A DNA stretch of 64,000 nucleotides from Pohlia nutans (Eukaryota; Streptophyta; Bryopsida; Bryales; Mniaceae), in NCBI GenBank assembly GCA_022496805.1, contig CM040102.1, positions 19,623,955-19,687,954 on the forward strand. Reading direction: 5' to 3'. This document shows, in pieces, positions 46,201-57,220 of the stretch (within the stretch, counting starts at the first letter, position 1; each line of letters opens with the position of its first letter). The notes beneath the pieces were generated by a model, which had not been told where the DNA came from, did not search any database, and was given only the letters and a program-made list of their open reading frames with translations. The position numbers were made by a program, and so were the translations under genes.

Positions 46201-47325
46201 CGAGAATGGCACTGCCCTCCTCCGGCTCTCACCGTGCGACCCCGTACCCTCCACAATGTATCTGATGGGCCTCAAAGTCAACGGACTGATCAACTCTTTG
46301 TCTTTCCCCCTCAACCGTCGATACATGTCCATCACCCTCGTTCCAGTCAACACGCGGTGGTTCATCTCAGGATTCTCCACTGCACGGATGTTCTGCATTT
46401 GGACATTAAATATCGCATCCGCTCCCCAAATGTAACCCGCCCAAAGCTCATCCTCTTTCGGAAACACCAACCTCCTCCTCCGTGTCATGCCTCGACGTGC
46501 ACCCTCCACAATCTCCTCCTCTGACGAAGAATCATCAATATCATCAGCCTCGTCCTCTGCACTTGCCTGCAATGGTGGTGTCACAGCCCTTGACACTCGT
46601 TGTAGCCTCCTCCTCTTCCTCTGTGGTGCAGACGCCTGCGGTACAGGATACGGCTCCGGAACCAAATAATCCACCGGTGCTTCCACTGTAGGCCGTCCTG
46701 TCCTGCGCTCTGCCACTGGCACCCAATCCACATTGACAGGAGCCGCAAGCACTCTATACAAGGGGTCGGTACTCTCCGGAACAGGTGGAGGCTGCTCCAC
46801 TGCAGCCTCCAAGGGGGCACGCTCCCTCAACAAGTCATACGCCTGATGCTCTAGAAACCGGCGCCTCGCACGGAGCATCTCCTCGGGGCCCAATGGCATA
46901 CACTTCATAACAGAAGCCTCACGTGCCATCCTCAACTCCTCTGGAATGGCCTCCCACTCCCTCTGCAACGAACGCACCATCTTCATCGCGGGAACACGAT
47001 CAAGCAGGTTGTGCGGGACCGGTGCCATTATCAACTCCCTCTGCAACCTGTACTTCATCGGATTCGGGTCCTCGCTTTGCACCTGAATGAAAAAAAATCC
47101 ATTTGGCGACGAGGTAATATACAGCACTACACCAATCACCCTCCCGAGTGCTGTCCAGAATCTACCCAGCATCACCGGAAAATCAGTCATCCACAGTATG
47201 GGCACCAAAGGATCCTCGCTCGTAAGCCACCAACCATGCTCCCTATACTCGGATACCACATTAGGCGCCATGGTAATAAGTCTAAGAGCCTGCATAAAAG
47301 AGTAGCATATCAGCAATCCAGACAT
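43219..47325 (-). pseudogene. ParB-like / DNA-methyltransferase-like protein, decayed (element gene 1)
   Basis: One continuous frame of about 1,369 codons from ATG 47325 (alternative ATG 47271) to 43219, with no frameshift, broken by three in-frame stops: TAG 45612-45610, TGA 44610-44608, TAG 43947-43945. Domains by eye: an acidic, arginine-rich linker (DDIDDSSSEEE, RKRRRLQR) near residues 220-290; a ParB-like segment with ISPLTLRPIRY and, later, NNIIWELVDGQH (compare DGNHR in the related gene); a middle region with FNGNNNPNPP; then GEPCLWIIDCRR, GVHFEERLRNTL, and near the end of the domain QIIVLDSSSTRTTFLRNAC. The order (catalytic-like strand first, 'VLD...T' strand last) fits a permuted N4/N6 methyltransferase with degenerate motifs. 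The coding DNA is clearly richer in GC than its flanks. It is not a host gene I recognise. Confidence 0.6.
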
Positions 47326-47420
47326 CGATATTCAAAATAAACTTGCGATTACATATTACGATTCAATCCCAACAATGGCAATGTCCCCACGGAGACCCCG
47401 TCATTGCGAAAATAAATATT

Positions 47421-48029
47421 CAGTGCACTTGAGGGCCCCAAAAGGGGCCCCCAAGTGTTCTAGGAATCCCCATGGGGCCCTCGGGGTCGACCCCTAGGCC
47501 CATGTGGTCCTAACCGTGCCCCGTGGGCACCAAATGCAAAATCAGCCCACTTGGGGGCCCCAAACGGCGCCCCCAAGTGTTCTAGGAGTCCCCGTGGGGC
47601 CCCCGGGGTCGACCCCTAGGCCCATGTGGTCCTAACCGTGCCCCGTGGGCACCAAATGCAAAATCAGCCCACTTAGGGGCCCCAAACAGGGCCCCCAAGT
47701 GTTCTAGGAGTCCCCGTGGGGCCCCCGGGGTCAACCCCAATGCCCTTGCGGTCCTAGCGGTGCCCCTGGGGGCCCAAATGCAAAATCAGCCCACTTAGGG
47801 GCCCCAAACGGGGCCCGCAAGTGTTCCAGGAGTCCCCGTGGGACCCCCGGGGTCGACCCCAATGCCCTTGCGGTCCTAGCGGTGCCCCTCGAGGCCCAAA
47901 TGCAAAATCAGCCCACTTGGGGGCCCCAAACGGGGCCCCCAAGTGTTCTAGGAGCTCCCTTGGGGCCCCCGGGGTTGATCCCTAGCACCATGCCATCCTA
48001 GCGGTGTCCCTCGGGCCTAGATGCCTATT
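47421..48029. repeat. GC-rich tandem repeat, 5 units of about 122 bp
   Basis: Units start at 47421, 47543, 47664, 47787 and 47909 (a sixth, partial one at 48030). Each holds CACTTGGGGGCCCCAAA, then GGGGCCCCCAAGTGTTCTAG, then CCCCGGGGTCGACCCC. The paired blocks make each unit a short hairpin. It lies 96 bases upstream of the start of element gene 1 on its transcribed side. Confidence 0.85.
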
Positions 48030-48313
48030 CAGCGCATGAACTGATCGATAAAATAATGGTTTAGGGAGAAATGTTTACCTCAAAGTCTTGAATTCGTAGT
48101 TGAAGCTCTTAGACTCTGCAGATGGAACTCCCCCACTAACGAATTAATGCTCCCTTCCAAATTTCTGTCACGAATCGAAACGAACATGAAAATGAAATTA
48201 ATTGAGAAAGAGTGAATTTTTGAAATGAAGTGCTTTCGTGAGTTGTTCTTCATATATATCACAAGAACCCTTCATTCTTCTCATTACAACGATGGAGAGC
48301 TGACCATGGTATG
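48030..48313. other. Spacer
   Basis: AT-rich after the tandem repeat; no gene recognised. Confidence 0.35.
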
Positions 48314-48875
48314 TGTTAGAGAGCTTAAGTGAATGTTAAGGAGGTTTTCTAGGAACCGACCTTAAACGAATGAAGCTACTCCGCCCAAGACTATTCCACT
48401 CTAGACTAGTTTCTAGAGATTGAGGGGAGTAGTAAGAGGTTTCTACTAAGGAGAATGGACTGTCGGTTAAGGAAAAACACCAGTATGCTAGTAAGCCGAC
48501 TCCTGCAAACCCACAGACTACTGCAACTAACCAAGATACAACCACAAGAAATAATTCAAGAGCAGGAAACAGCAGTAGTCTAACAGCAGTAGTCTAACAT
48601 ACTAGTGCGCACAAGAAGAGCGTAAGACAAGAACGAAGTATAAATGAGGCTGCCAAAAAGATGTACAAATGGTATAGCAACAACTCTCTCGAAGAGAGTG
48701 AAGGTACATATAGGAGACTAGTCTGACAGTGTGTCAGACTGGTCGACCGGAAAAGTCGGGTCGACCAGTCTGTACCAGCCTGTACTGCCACGTGTCTCCT
48801 GCTGGGTCTATTCCTGCCGGGTATAGACTAGCCTACTCTTAGCCTAAGGGAATATCAACTAATATTCGGTTAACA
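48314..48875. mobile_element. Possible solo LTR
   Basis: A 562-base stretch begins TGTTAGAGAG and ends TTAACA (5-base inverted ends TGTTA/TAACA), as plant LTRs often do. No direct flanking duplication (GTATG against TTACC), no second copy and no primer-binding site were found, so this is only a suggestion. It includes GGTCGACCAGTCTGTACC, which pairs with CAGACTGGTCGACC just before it. Confidence 0.25.
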
Positions 48876-49430
48876 TTACCCTCCCTCTGAGCTAAGTACA
48901 CTCCTGTGGACTTTAGACTACCCCGGTCGGTGACTAGGAAAATTTGTTCACGAGGAATGACAAAATTACCCGCGGTCAAGTAATCGACCCAGCTGAGGTC
49001 GAGTTATCAGTCGTGGACGTCGCTAGAGTCTTGGGTCATGCCTGGCGAGCGGATGTCGGGAGGCATTCCTGAGAAGTCGAACCCCAGAGAGTGTGGTGAA
49101 GAGATTACCGGTAAGTCGACTGAGGTGTTGTCGACCGATGGTGTAGGTGCTGTCGTGGGGAAAGCTCGTACGCGAGCCTTGGATAGGAGAGCGGAGAGCG
49201 GAGAGCAGAAATTTCACTTTTACAGAGGAAATTTCGAACAATTTATTTACTTGGTTAGGTAAAATTAGGAAAAAATTCATCTAAATTTAGGGTTTTACAC
49301 TCCTAAAAATAGTTTACCACATGGTAACTTTCCAATAATAGTTTACGCACGATAAATGTCTATTTTTGTCACATTTCAGAAAATTTACCGTGGTAAAACT
49401 GTCTTAGTATTAGCGCCGGTGAGTCTCTAT
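48876..49430. other. Spacer
   Basis: No recognised gene. Several GTCGAC sites and a repeated GGAGAGCGGAGAGC near 49186-49204. Confidence 0.35.
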
Positions 49431-49439
49431 ACTAAACAC

Positions 49440-49640
49440 CGGGATTGGCCATGGATTGTCCCGGGCAGTCCCGGGACCAATCAATGGAACAGTCCCTGGG
49501 CTGATTTGGGCAGTCTCGGGACCAAGCACCAAGACAGCTCCTGGGCTGTTCGGGGCAGTCCCGGGACCAAGCACGGGAATAGCCCTTAGGCTCTCCCGGG
49601 CAGTCCCGGGATCTAGCACAGAGACAGTCCCAGGGAGTCT
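49440..49640. repeat. 45-bp tandem repeat, about four units
   Basis: The core GGGCAGTCCCGGGACCAA recurs at 49463, 49508, 49553 and 49598, exactly 45 bases apart. As 45 is divisible by three, both strands show open repeats; these are not evidence of a gene. Confidence 0.85.
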
Positions 49641-49985
49641 CGTGACCAAAAATAGAAATGAATTGACGGCTTGCACTTAGTCCGTCCGCCTTTTTTAATT
49701 AGATCGTATTGTCACTGACTTTGAATCCAGCCGAATCAGTGATGCCAATATAAGAATAGACCTATTCTGACTCATGGAAGTCTAGTAATGATGGACATGA
49801 CTGAAAAAGTTGTGCACCAAAATTGACTTCGAAGACTTTGTGTTTGACTACTACGGACAGATGATGATGTGTAATATATATGTTGCTATTTACAACGCTC
49901 ATCTATATTGTGTGTCCGCTTATCTCTCGTAGTAGCGTCGCCCACAATTTTGTTTATTGAGTGTCTAGTTTGTCGTTGTAGAGAA
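49641..49985. other. 5' flank of the DDE-like gene
   Basis: No gene or inverted terminal repeat could be established here, although the left border of the element may lie in this stretch. Confidence 0.3.
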
Positions 49986-51219
49986 ATGGATACAAGCTTC
50001 ACGGGCGAGTCCTCCATTGAGGTTGGTACGGCACATGGAATAGGATCAATAGTACCATCCCGATCACAGATGTATCTTGCTATGATTGAGCACATCAGTA
50101 TGTTCCATTCCTGATACAGATGGGACGCAACTAGATTGGATTCAACCGTTAGTGAAGAGAGAGGATCACTTGACATGGTCGAACAGTTGAGGATTGAGTG
50201 TCCATACGCCTTCATTCAATTGAGCGACAAATTCGGATTTGGAACTGGACGGTATTACATATTCAAGATGTCAGAAGATGGACCTGGCAGCGGCGTTGAT
50301 CTTGTGACGCGCATGCAACCGGGTAGGGACCTAGACAAACGTTGGATCATGTTTGACCACCTCAACCGAGTAAGAGGTTGGACAACTATGTCTTGCTACG
50401 TTTATGATTCAGAAATGTGTCGCCTGATGACAATAGCCACATGCGAGATCTTGAGCGATGATGTCGATTCACAGAAGCTCATGTGGTTGGCTCTCAACAA
50501 CGTGATGGAACGAAATGGAGTTCCGAACCCTTGCTTCAAGGGATTTGTAGCAGACGGGGATGATGCGAACTGGATGGCGGTGAGGATTGTGTACGGGAAT
50601 GGAAATCCCAATAGGAAGATGGTTGGTAGAGAAAGGTACAACGAAGTTGATTGGACCGGCTCTTTGGAGCGATACGCAGTGGAGCACATCCGGCCAGACC
50701 TCCGAGAAATGCATAAGAGACTCTGTACGAATTTCAAAGAAGCGAAGACCCCGTGGGAGGCTGAAGAGTTCTACCATTGCACTAGAGACTGGTGGCTGTC
50801 CTCAGGAGCTGCCACTGAAGATGGACTGCGAGAGCTGGATGATTGGCTCGGATTTTGGCACTTCAGATTCCGTCAATGGAGTGGATTCTATGAGCTTGTG
50901 AGAGTTGATTGCCTATTTATAAATATGTTATCTTACGAATCCGAATGACTACTTTGTCGTCTTACTCATTCAACATTTGGTATGTGGCTTCCAGGATCTA
51001 ACGGCAGAGCAGATTGCGGACACTCTTTCATGCAACCTAGGCAAGACTGTACACAGCTACTGGCAGCGGATGTCATAGAGTAGAGGGACGTGTTTGTACG
51101 TTGCTACAATAGACGACATGATGCGCTCAGTAAAGCAGTCAGTTGAGTACGAGTCCTATTTGAAAGACAATCATCGAGAGCAAGCAATGACCTTGATGAG
51201 CATTGGATATGGGCTCTAA
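49986..51219 (+). pseudogene. DDE-transposase-like protein, decayed (element gene 2)
   Basis: ATG 49986 opens an exon to 50897, then a 100-base GT-AG intron, then 50995-51219 (TAA). Two in-frame stops break it: TGA 50112-50114 and TAG 51076-51078. The product, about 378 codons, has KRWIMFDHLNR, GWTTMSCYVYDSE, a segment LMTIATCEI, then NGVPNPCFKGFVADGDDANW and RIVYGNGNP, and finally FYHCTRDWWLSSGA and a W-rich FWHFRFRQWSGF. The layout of an aspartate strand, a middle hydrophobic block, and a second aspartate before an 'AVRIVYG' helix resembles the RNase-H fold of MULE-type transposases, but catalytic residues are not proven. It converges on the ParB/methyltransferase-like gene (3' ends about 195 bases apart), as if both belong to one element. 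Confidence 0.5.
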
Positions 51220-51413
51220 AAGAGATAGTAGTAGTGCCGTGTTTGTAGATCCAATTGATATAAATTGCATCCAAGGGTCGTCACGAGCCTATGCATATAT
51301 GTAAAAGGATTAGAACCTTTCGGTTCCAATGCATAAACATTGCATAAATAAAAATCAAAAGTGGAAACATAATAATTATAATTCAACAAATGCGTATATA
51401 TTGAATATAAAGC

Positions 51414-54400
51414 TTAATATCTATTACCAGAGCTACCTTCACTAGAGGAGTTAAAATCATCCTCTCCTTGGACTGCCTCGTCATCCACAAATGCACGCAC
51501 TCCTCGAACATATCGTCGCTTGCGACGGTATGGAGGTGGAGAGGCTGTAGCGTACGCCTGGGCAATCGCGGCCACGTACTCAGGCAGCGTGAAAGTTGGA
51601 GGAGGACTCAAATACCGATCACGATTTGACGCAATAATTCTCACCCCACTGTTCAAGAGAACAAAATTGAAACAAATCAGAATTCGGTTTAGAAATATTG
51701 TAAAGTGCAAATGATTGTACAATATCAAATTTGGAAACATGCTTGAGCGATACAACTTACGCACAATTGGCTGTTAGTCTCTGCCTCTTCGGTTTCTTAG
51801 CAGGCGCCGGATTTGATGGAGGAGTGCTGACCCTGCCCTTTCCTATAAGGTCGTTTACTTTAGGTAGTCGCAGTGGTGCAATGAGCTCTTCAAAAATCTG
51901 TCGATCATCCTCCAATGCCAGAATGTGACGACCGAGAGCTAAGCATGCCTTGATGGATGTACCTGTCAATGGGACAAAATGCAAAATCTTAGACTTAGAT
52001 GATGGGATACGTTACAAAAATGTAGCTCAAACTATGATTCAAGTCATTGGAGCATTCCTGTAGCGGCCTTGCAATCGAGAACGACATCCCCAGCCTTGCA
52101 AAACTGCTGAATTAGCAGATGGAAGAAAGGCTGATTCTTCTCACGAGCACCTCTCCAAGGAACACTCCCGTTCATAGTCATGTCATCGTCTGTGACGTTA
52201 AAGAGAGCGTCACTCTTTTCAACATGATCACCCATGTAGTTCTTACCACGGTTAGCGGTGAAAGAGAATTTTGATTGAACCTCTCGCCGTACAAATAGTT
52301 GGATCCAAAACCTTACAGACTGCAAGATCAAACGAAGTACACACAAAATAGTGAACAATGTGAGCGAGAGGTGTATTTCAAATATTAGTTTGCGATGCAA
52401 CCAAGATTCAACAACACTACGACATTCCAAATATTGCAATAAGTGATAGTACAAGGAAACATAGAATTGAGTTGAATTAGTAGATACCGTCATTGAAGAA
52501 TCACGGGGCAATGCAAGGTGCATTTCATTGATTCCCCACCAGTCCTTCAATAGCTTTATGTCGTACTGGTGAGCCTTATCTTCGATCTCCCTCATCAAAG
52601 CACGGTCGTCACAGTGGATGAGGACAAGAGCTCCGTCGTCGTGAAGATATGCGTCCACCATCTCGAACACATCCTCGGTATAACTCTTGGCACGCTTGTT
52701 TCACTCAGGAACAGAAGTGGAGATTCTCGGGACTGGCAGATTCTCTGGGATATCTGCGATGATCAAATCAATACCGGTGTGCTTGTATTTGATACAATGT
52801 TCGGAGACAACAGTACGATCTCGTCCAGCTTGAGCCTGCAAAGATTGAGTCGTCAAACTCACAAGTGAGACAATTGAGCAATGCAAGAATTGATTCACAT
52901 GCAAACAAGCTTGAGTTGCGGGGAGAATAAGAATACCTTGGCAATGGTTTCGTGTAGCCTCAGCCACCTAGGATCAGTGCCTTGAGTTCCTTGAGCGGCG
53001 TCCGCTAGTGCAGACAATGAAGTGCACTCAACATACACCTCTATCGATTGCTGATCAAAGATGGAAGAGCTAGCAGAGGGAAATTGATCGCGCTTCTTCT
53101 TTCGCAATTGTCGAGCCGTTGCATGATAGACATTAGAGATGGAAGAATCTGGAGCTTGGGGTGTAATGCAATCACCTTGGCCTTGCTCTGACGGTGGTTC
53201 GGAATCGTCGTCATCCTCGTCCGACTCCTCTCTGGCCGCCTCTTGTCTAGTCACCTCCTCTTGCCTGGCCACAATTTCTGTCTCAACTCTCTCCTTCTCA
53301 ACCCTCTCCTTCTCAGCCGCCTCCTTTGCAGCCCTCTCCCTCTCTGCTGTCTCCTTCTCAGCCAATGCCAGTTGCTCTTTCTCTAGCTTCTCCCTGGCCG
53401 CCTTCTCCTTCCTCGTCTCGCGCTTCTTCTTCAATGGGGGCGTTGCTTCCTCTGTCTCCTCTTCTTCAATATCAACTGCCACAAGCACTCCACCGTCGTG
53501 CTTGGTTCTCTCTGCTTGTTCCACGGAAGGTGTAAAGTATCCTCTGCAATCTAAATACCAACATCCCGACTGGAGATGTGCCTGCTTGTATTTCTTGAGC
53601 TGCTCTGCGGTGTACATCACAAGGTCGGATTCCTTCTGAATCCACGAATGGAAGTACGGAGGAAGGCAATCTTTATGGATTACCTCATTTGCAAGAAGCA
53701 TTCGTACAAAGTACCTACAATTCAGAGCACTCGAGTCAGCAGCAATTTCCATGACGCACTGATAATGCATTTTTATAAACTTGTATAAATTGAACATAAC
53801 AATGAAAAACATCAAAATAGAACACGAACCTGTAGACAACGCGCTTCACGACTTCGGCACATCCAGGGAACTCCTTGAATACAGCCTTTTTCCAATACTG
53901 CCTATTGTCCTTGGATCCAATGAACATAGGAAATGCTTTTTCCCATAGGAGGATTCGCCAGCTTTCAACATAATCACCTGGTCTACGGACTCCAGGAACA
54001 GACCAGTCCACGGTAATATGCTCGTCCGTAAGAATCTATCCAACCATGTTAACAACAGCCTCCTCCAACTGTTGCAATGAGCAAGCAAAGTTAGTAATAC
54101 AATTCAAAGGAATCCAAGTTAGATAGCATGTAACTGGGCAAAGTGGAGATAATGTGTACCTCAGCCCAGAACGCAGCCTTGTGAATCCAATGTTCGAATG
54201 CCTTTGGATCCTTGTAGTCCTTGTCCTTGGGCAATGGGAAGCGATATGCTCGTCTAGCTTCGTCTGATGCGTTCCACCAACGAAGCCACCTCGCCTTGAA
54301 TTTTGGCTCAACGATAGAGACACCAAGTCTTTGAAGCTTATCGATCGTCATCTCCGGTGTTGCATTCTCACTAAAATGGCGATCAATCTGCGTGAGACAA

Positions 54401-55338
54401 GATTTCAGCAAATCTAAAAGTTAAAGCAAGGTTTTTCCATTGAATAGGTAAAGATCAAAATCACACCTCTTTCATCCAATCATCCCCATTCTTGGGATTT
54501 GCAACGGCAAGATATTTTTCGAAGTCACATGATCGGATCGACTTCACTCTGGCATCTACCGCAATCATCATTGCATCCCAGACTCCAGTTGCGGTCCTCT
54601 CTTCTGGAATGGTCTTCTTTGTGTATTCTCGTGCAGCATCGTCAGCGACAAGCGCTAACTCACGCTACAATACAAATAGAAATGAATATGAGAAATCTAA
54701 CTATGGTATAGATAAGTTAATTCAATGTGCATTTTTCATACATGATGATAGTTACCTTGAATAAAAAGCTGATGAAGACGTCGATAGTGAGAGAATACCA
54801 AGTATTTGACTTTGGCTTCATCCGCTCACAGTGCACAAACTCCTGCTTGGTGATGAGATCCTTGAATGCAGACAAGGGGAGCACACCGAATGTCCGCATT
54901 CGTTGAAGTCGAGCAGGGATGGTGCTCTTCACGTGGTCATTCTCCGTGGACCTAAACAACATTAGCAAGATAAGTAACGATACAAATGAATGTTGCATGA
55001 ATTCCAATGTAATGCATATAAATTCACAAAGTTCAAATAAGGGACAAACCAATTGACATCCCCCATTGCGTTAAGCAAGCGCGCTACTGATCCTTTGGGA
55101 TCAAGGAAAATTGACTCGACCCTGTAATGCCACTTTAGCTCGTTCGCATGGCAGTTGGTGATGTGCCTGGTCCATGCTGTTACGCGGTGGTTGCCGTCCC
55201 AAACATAGAACATCTTCCGACGGAGTGGGGCCAAATCAGCATCTGCTTCAAGCTCGAGCTCAAACTCGGCATTGACTTGCTGCCAATGAGGACTCCACGT
55301 TCCAATTGTGTCGTCCGTCAACTCACATGTCAAGCACT
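51414..55338 (-). pseudogene. ParB-like / DNA-methyltransferase-like protein, spliced and decayed (element gene 3)
   Basis: Ten exons fit in phase: about 55338-55050, 54951-54756, 54664-54467, 54387-54160, 54068-53830, 53714-52937, 52835-52488, 52319-52058, 51962-51761, 51648-51414 (TAA), roughly 990 codons. Exon 1 has KMFYVWDGNHRVTAW, the ParB-like signature. Exon 6 holds a long charged coiled coil (KEKAAREKLEKE type). Exon 7 has DLIIADIPEN where a DPPY-type catalytic motif is expected, then GALVLIHCDD. Exons 8-9 give PFFHLLIQQFCKAGDVVLD and then GTSIKACLALGRHILALEDD, the 'GSGTT..A...GR..IA.E.D' block of N4/N6 methyltransferases. Defects: TAG 54038-54036, TGA 52703-52701, and GA instead of GT at the exon 8 donor (52057-52056). 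No in-frame ATG in the first exon, so the 5' end is missing. Related to 43219-47325 in order but far diverged. Confidence 0.6.
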
Positions 55339-55581
55339 TAATGATTGAAACAAGTCACACTTGTAGAGGCACTCGTATACGAGTGCCTCTTTGCCTCTAT
55401 CAAACCAGTCCAATACACCTTCTAGAGTCATGTTTTTTAAGTTAGAAAAGCACTTAATGATTGAAACAAGTCACACTTGTAGAGGCACCCGTATACGAGT
55501 GCCTCTTTGCCTCTATCAAACCAATCCAATGCACCTTCTAGAGTCATGTTTTTTAAATTAGAAAAGCACTTAATGATTGAA
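55335..55581. repeat. 116-bp tandem duplication with an internal palindrome
   Basis: Units 55335-55450 and 55451-55566, plus the first 15 bases of a third. Each contains a 24-base palindrome (GAGGCACTCGTA and its inverse; one mismatch in unit 2). The units differ at few positions. The array adjoins the 5' exon of element gene 3. Confidence 0.88.
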
Positions 55582-56130
55582 TCCAGCTATCGGGGAGAAA
55601 TTTGGCTTCATTCAGTTATTCACTGCCTTTTGGCTTACTTAACCGGATGCACATAAAACCTAGCCGGATGCAGCCCCTCTATCAATATTTTAACCGGCCA
55701 ATTTCTGCTGTTTTGGTACTTTAGGGGGTTTTTTTTCCTACATTCAAATTTTTCAAACGGATGAAATCCAAACATTTTCCACCTATTTCGGTGGATTTCA
55801 GATCATCCAAGATTTACAAAGGCTACCTCTTTTTACATGCATAAACCTGAATTCAACATAATCAAAAAATTAATGAATTATCTTTGGCAGGACTTGAACC
55901 TGGCATTGCCCTTCACCATTTGAAGGCCAAAGATTGAGCCTTTTTAAAATACAAAGACCAAAACTTTTGAAAGTTGTGAGCTGTATATTTTAGAAAGGCT
56001 ACCTATCTACAAAATCAAAAATGAACATGCCACAAAAAAAGGGAAGGAAAAAAATAACTCAAGCATTAAAGCAAGAATAAAAAAGAGAAGTAGGAAATGA
56101 AGGGAAAAAAAATGAAAACAAGAGAAAGAA
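55582..56130. other. Spacer left of the Copia element
   Basis: The stretch next to the Copia insertion should include the 3' flank and end of the hAT element whose gene lies at 61608-63842. No hAT end was identified. GGTTCAAGTCC on the minus strand near 55890-55900 resembles a pol III B box without an A box. Confidence 0.35.
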
Positions 56131-56135
56131 AGAGT

Positions 56136-56393
56136 TATTGAGGTAATTGATGCAACGTAGTATTGCTAGAAGCCAAAGACGTACGGGTGCTAAATAATGG
56201 TGTGTGGGAGGAGGGGTTAGGCATGGGCTGATCTCTAGAGTGTCCTTGTGATGAGTTATCCCATATGGTTTGTCCATGGTGACCTCCTAGTGTACACTAC
56301 TTAAGGTGGAAGGCCTTTGAGTAAAGATTATCTCTTTCTACGCATTCCTTGTGTTTGTGTGTGTGCCTTGTGCAATCTTCTCTACCTTCAAAA
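56136..56393 (+). repeat. Copia 5' LTR
   Basis: 258 bases with terminal TATTG. It carries the element's promoter; no secure TATA box was singled out. It is identical to the right LTR except at the second-last base. Confidence 0.92.
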
Positions 56394-56407
56394 GGTTATG
56401 GGCCCAC
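56394..56407 (+). other. Copia primer-binding site (initiator tRNA-Met anticodon arm)
   Basis: GGTTATGGGCCCAC is complementary to the anticodon stem-loop of plant initiator tRNA-Met (GTGGGCCCATAACC), not to its 3' end. This fits priming by a cleaved half-tRNA, as known for Drosophila copia. Confidence 0.8.
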
Positions 56408-57220
56408 TCATGTGTGTTTCATGAGTATTAGATTGCATTTGTGCAAGTATTTTGAGGTCGGTGCGCAACGGGCGGTTTTGGAGCATTGTTGGAGGTTTTG
56501 GAGCTTGTTGAAGCGTTGGTGTTTCTTGGAGGTGTGCATGGGCTGAAGTTACATGTTGGAGCACTCTCTTTGGTCAATTTCTTCCCTTGATCTCCTTCTT
56601 TTCTTTCTTCTATCTCTTCGTTGCGAGTGGAACTTCGTTTGGTTCAATTGTGAGCATTTGAGTAAATGCAAGTGATTTGTGAGGTGTGAAGACTCTCGTG
56701 GAGGGTCTACCATCTGATCCTAGTGATTAGGCACTTGCTTTGAGGTGTTGCATGTGTTTCATGCTCTTGGGGTGCTCAAATTTTCATTTGGAGCTAGTTT
56801 GTGCACAAAGGTGCGGTTTTGAGCAATTTCAATGCGATTGGGGTTTTGAGGGACTTGTGTGAGTTCATGTGCATTGAGTGAGTGCTCTTGAAGGACACAA
56901 AGGTGTCATTGACGTGCATTGAGTGTTTGGGGACACTAAGGCGTCGTATTGAAGCATTTGGAGTTGTTTTGAGCTCCATTGAGTGATTTGAGGGGTTTTG
57001 GTGAGCCTCTTTGCATTTTTGGGTGAGGGTTCTCACATTTGAGTGTTGGGAGGCGTGTGTGGAGCACAAAAGTGCTGATCTAGTGTTTGGGGTTGTTTTA
57101 AACCCATTGGGTGCACAAAGGTGCAATATCAAAGCAAAAAAAAAAAAAATCACAAAAACAAAGTTGTGTGTTTGAGTTTGAGGTTTCATTTGTGTGGGGA
57201 GGCATACGTAAGTGAGGATC

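Noticed and set aside
49356..49680. Short proteins rich in PG and W on both strands
   Set aside because: Produced by the 45-base tandem repeat, which keeps frame because 45 is a multiple of three.
53139..53639. Serine-rich plus-strand frame of 166 codons
   Set aside because: Antisense of the E/K-rich coiled-coil exon of element gene 3; serine/alanine runs are the complement of GAG/AAG codons.
55885..55990. tRNA gene on the minus strand (B-box GGTTCAAGTCC)
   Set aside because: No A box, acceptor stem or cloverleaf could be drawn.
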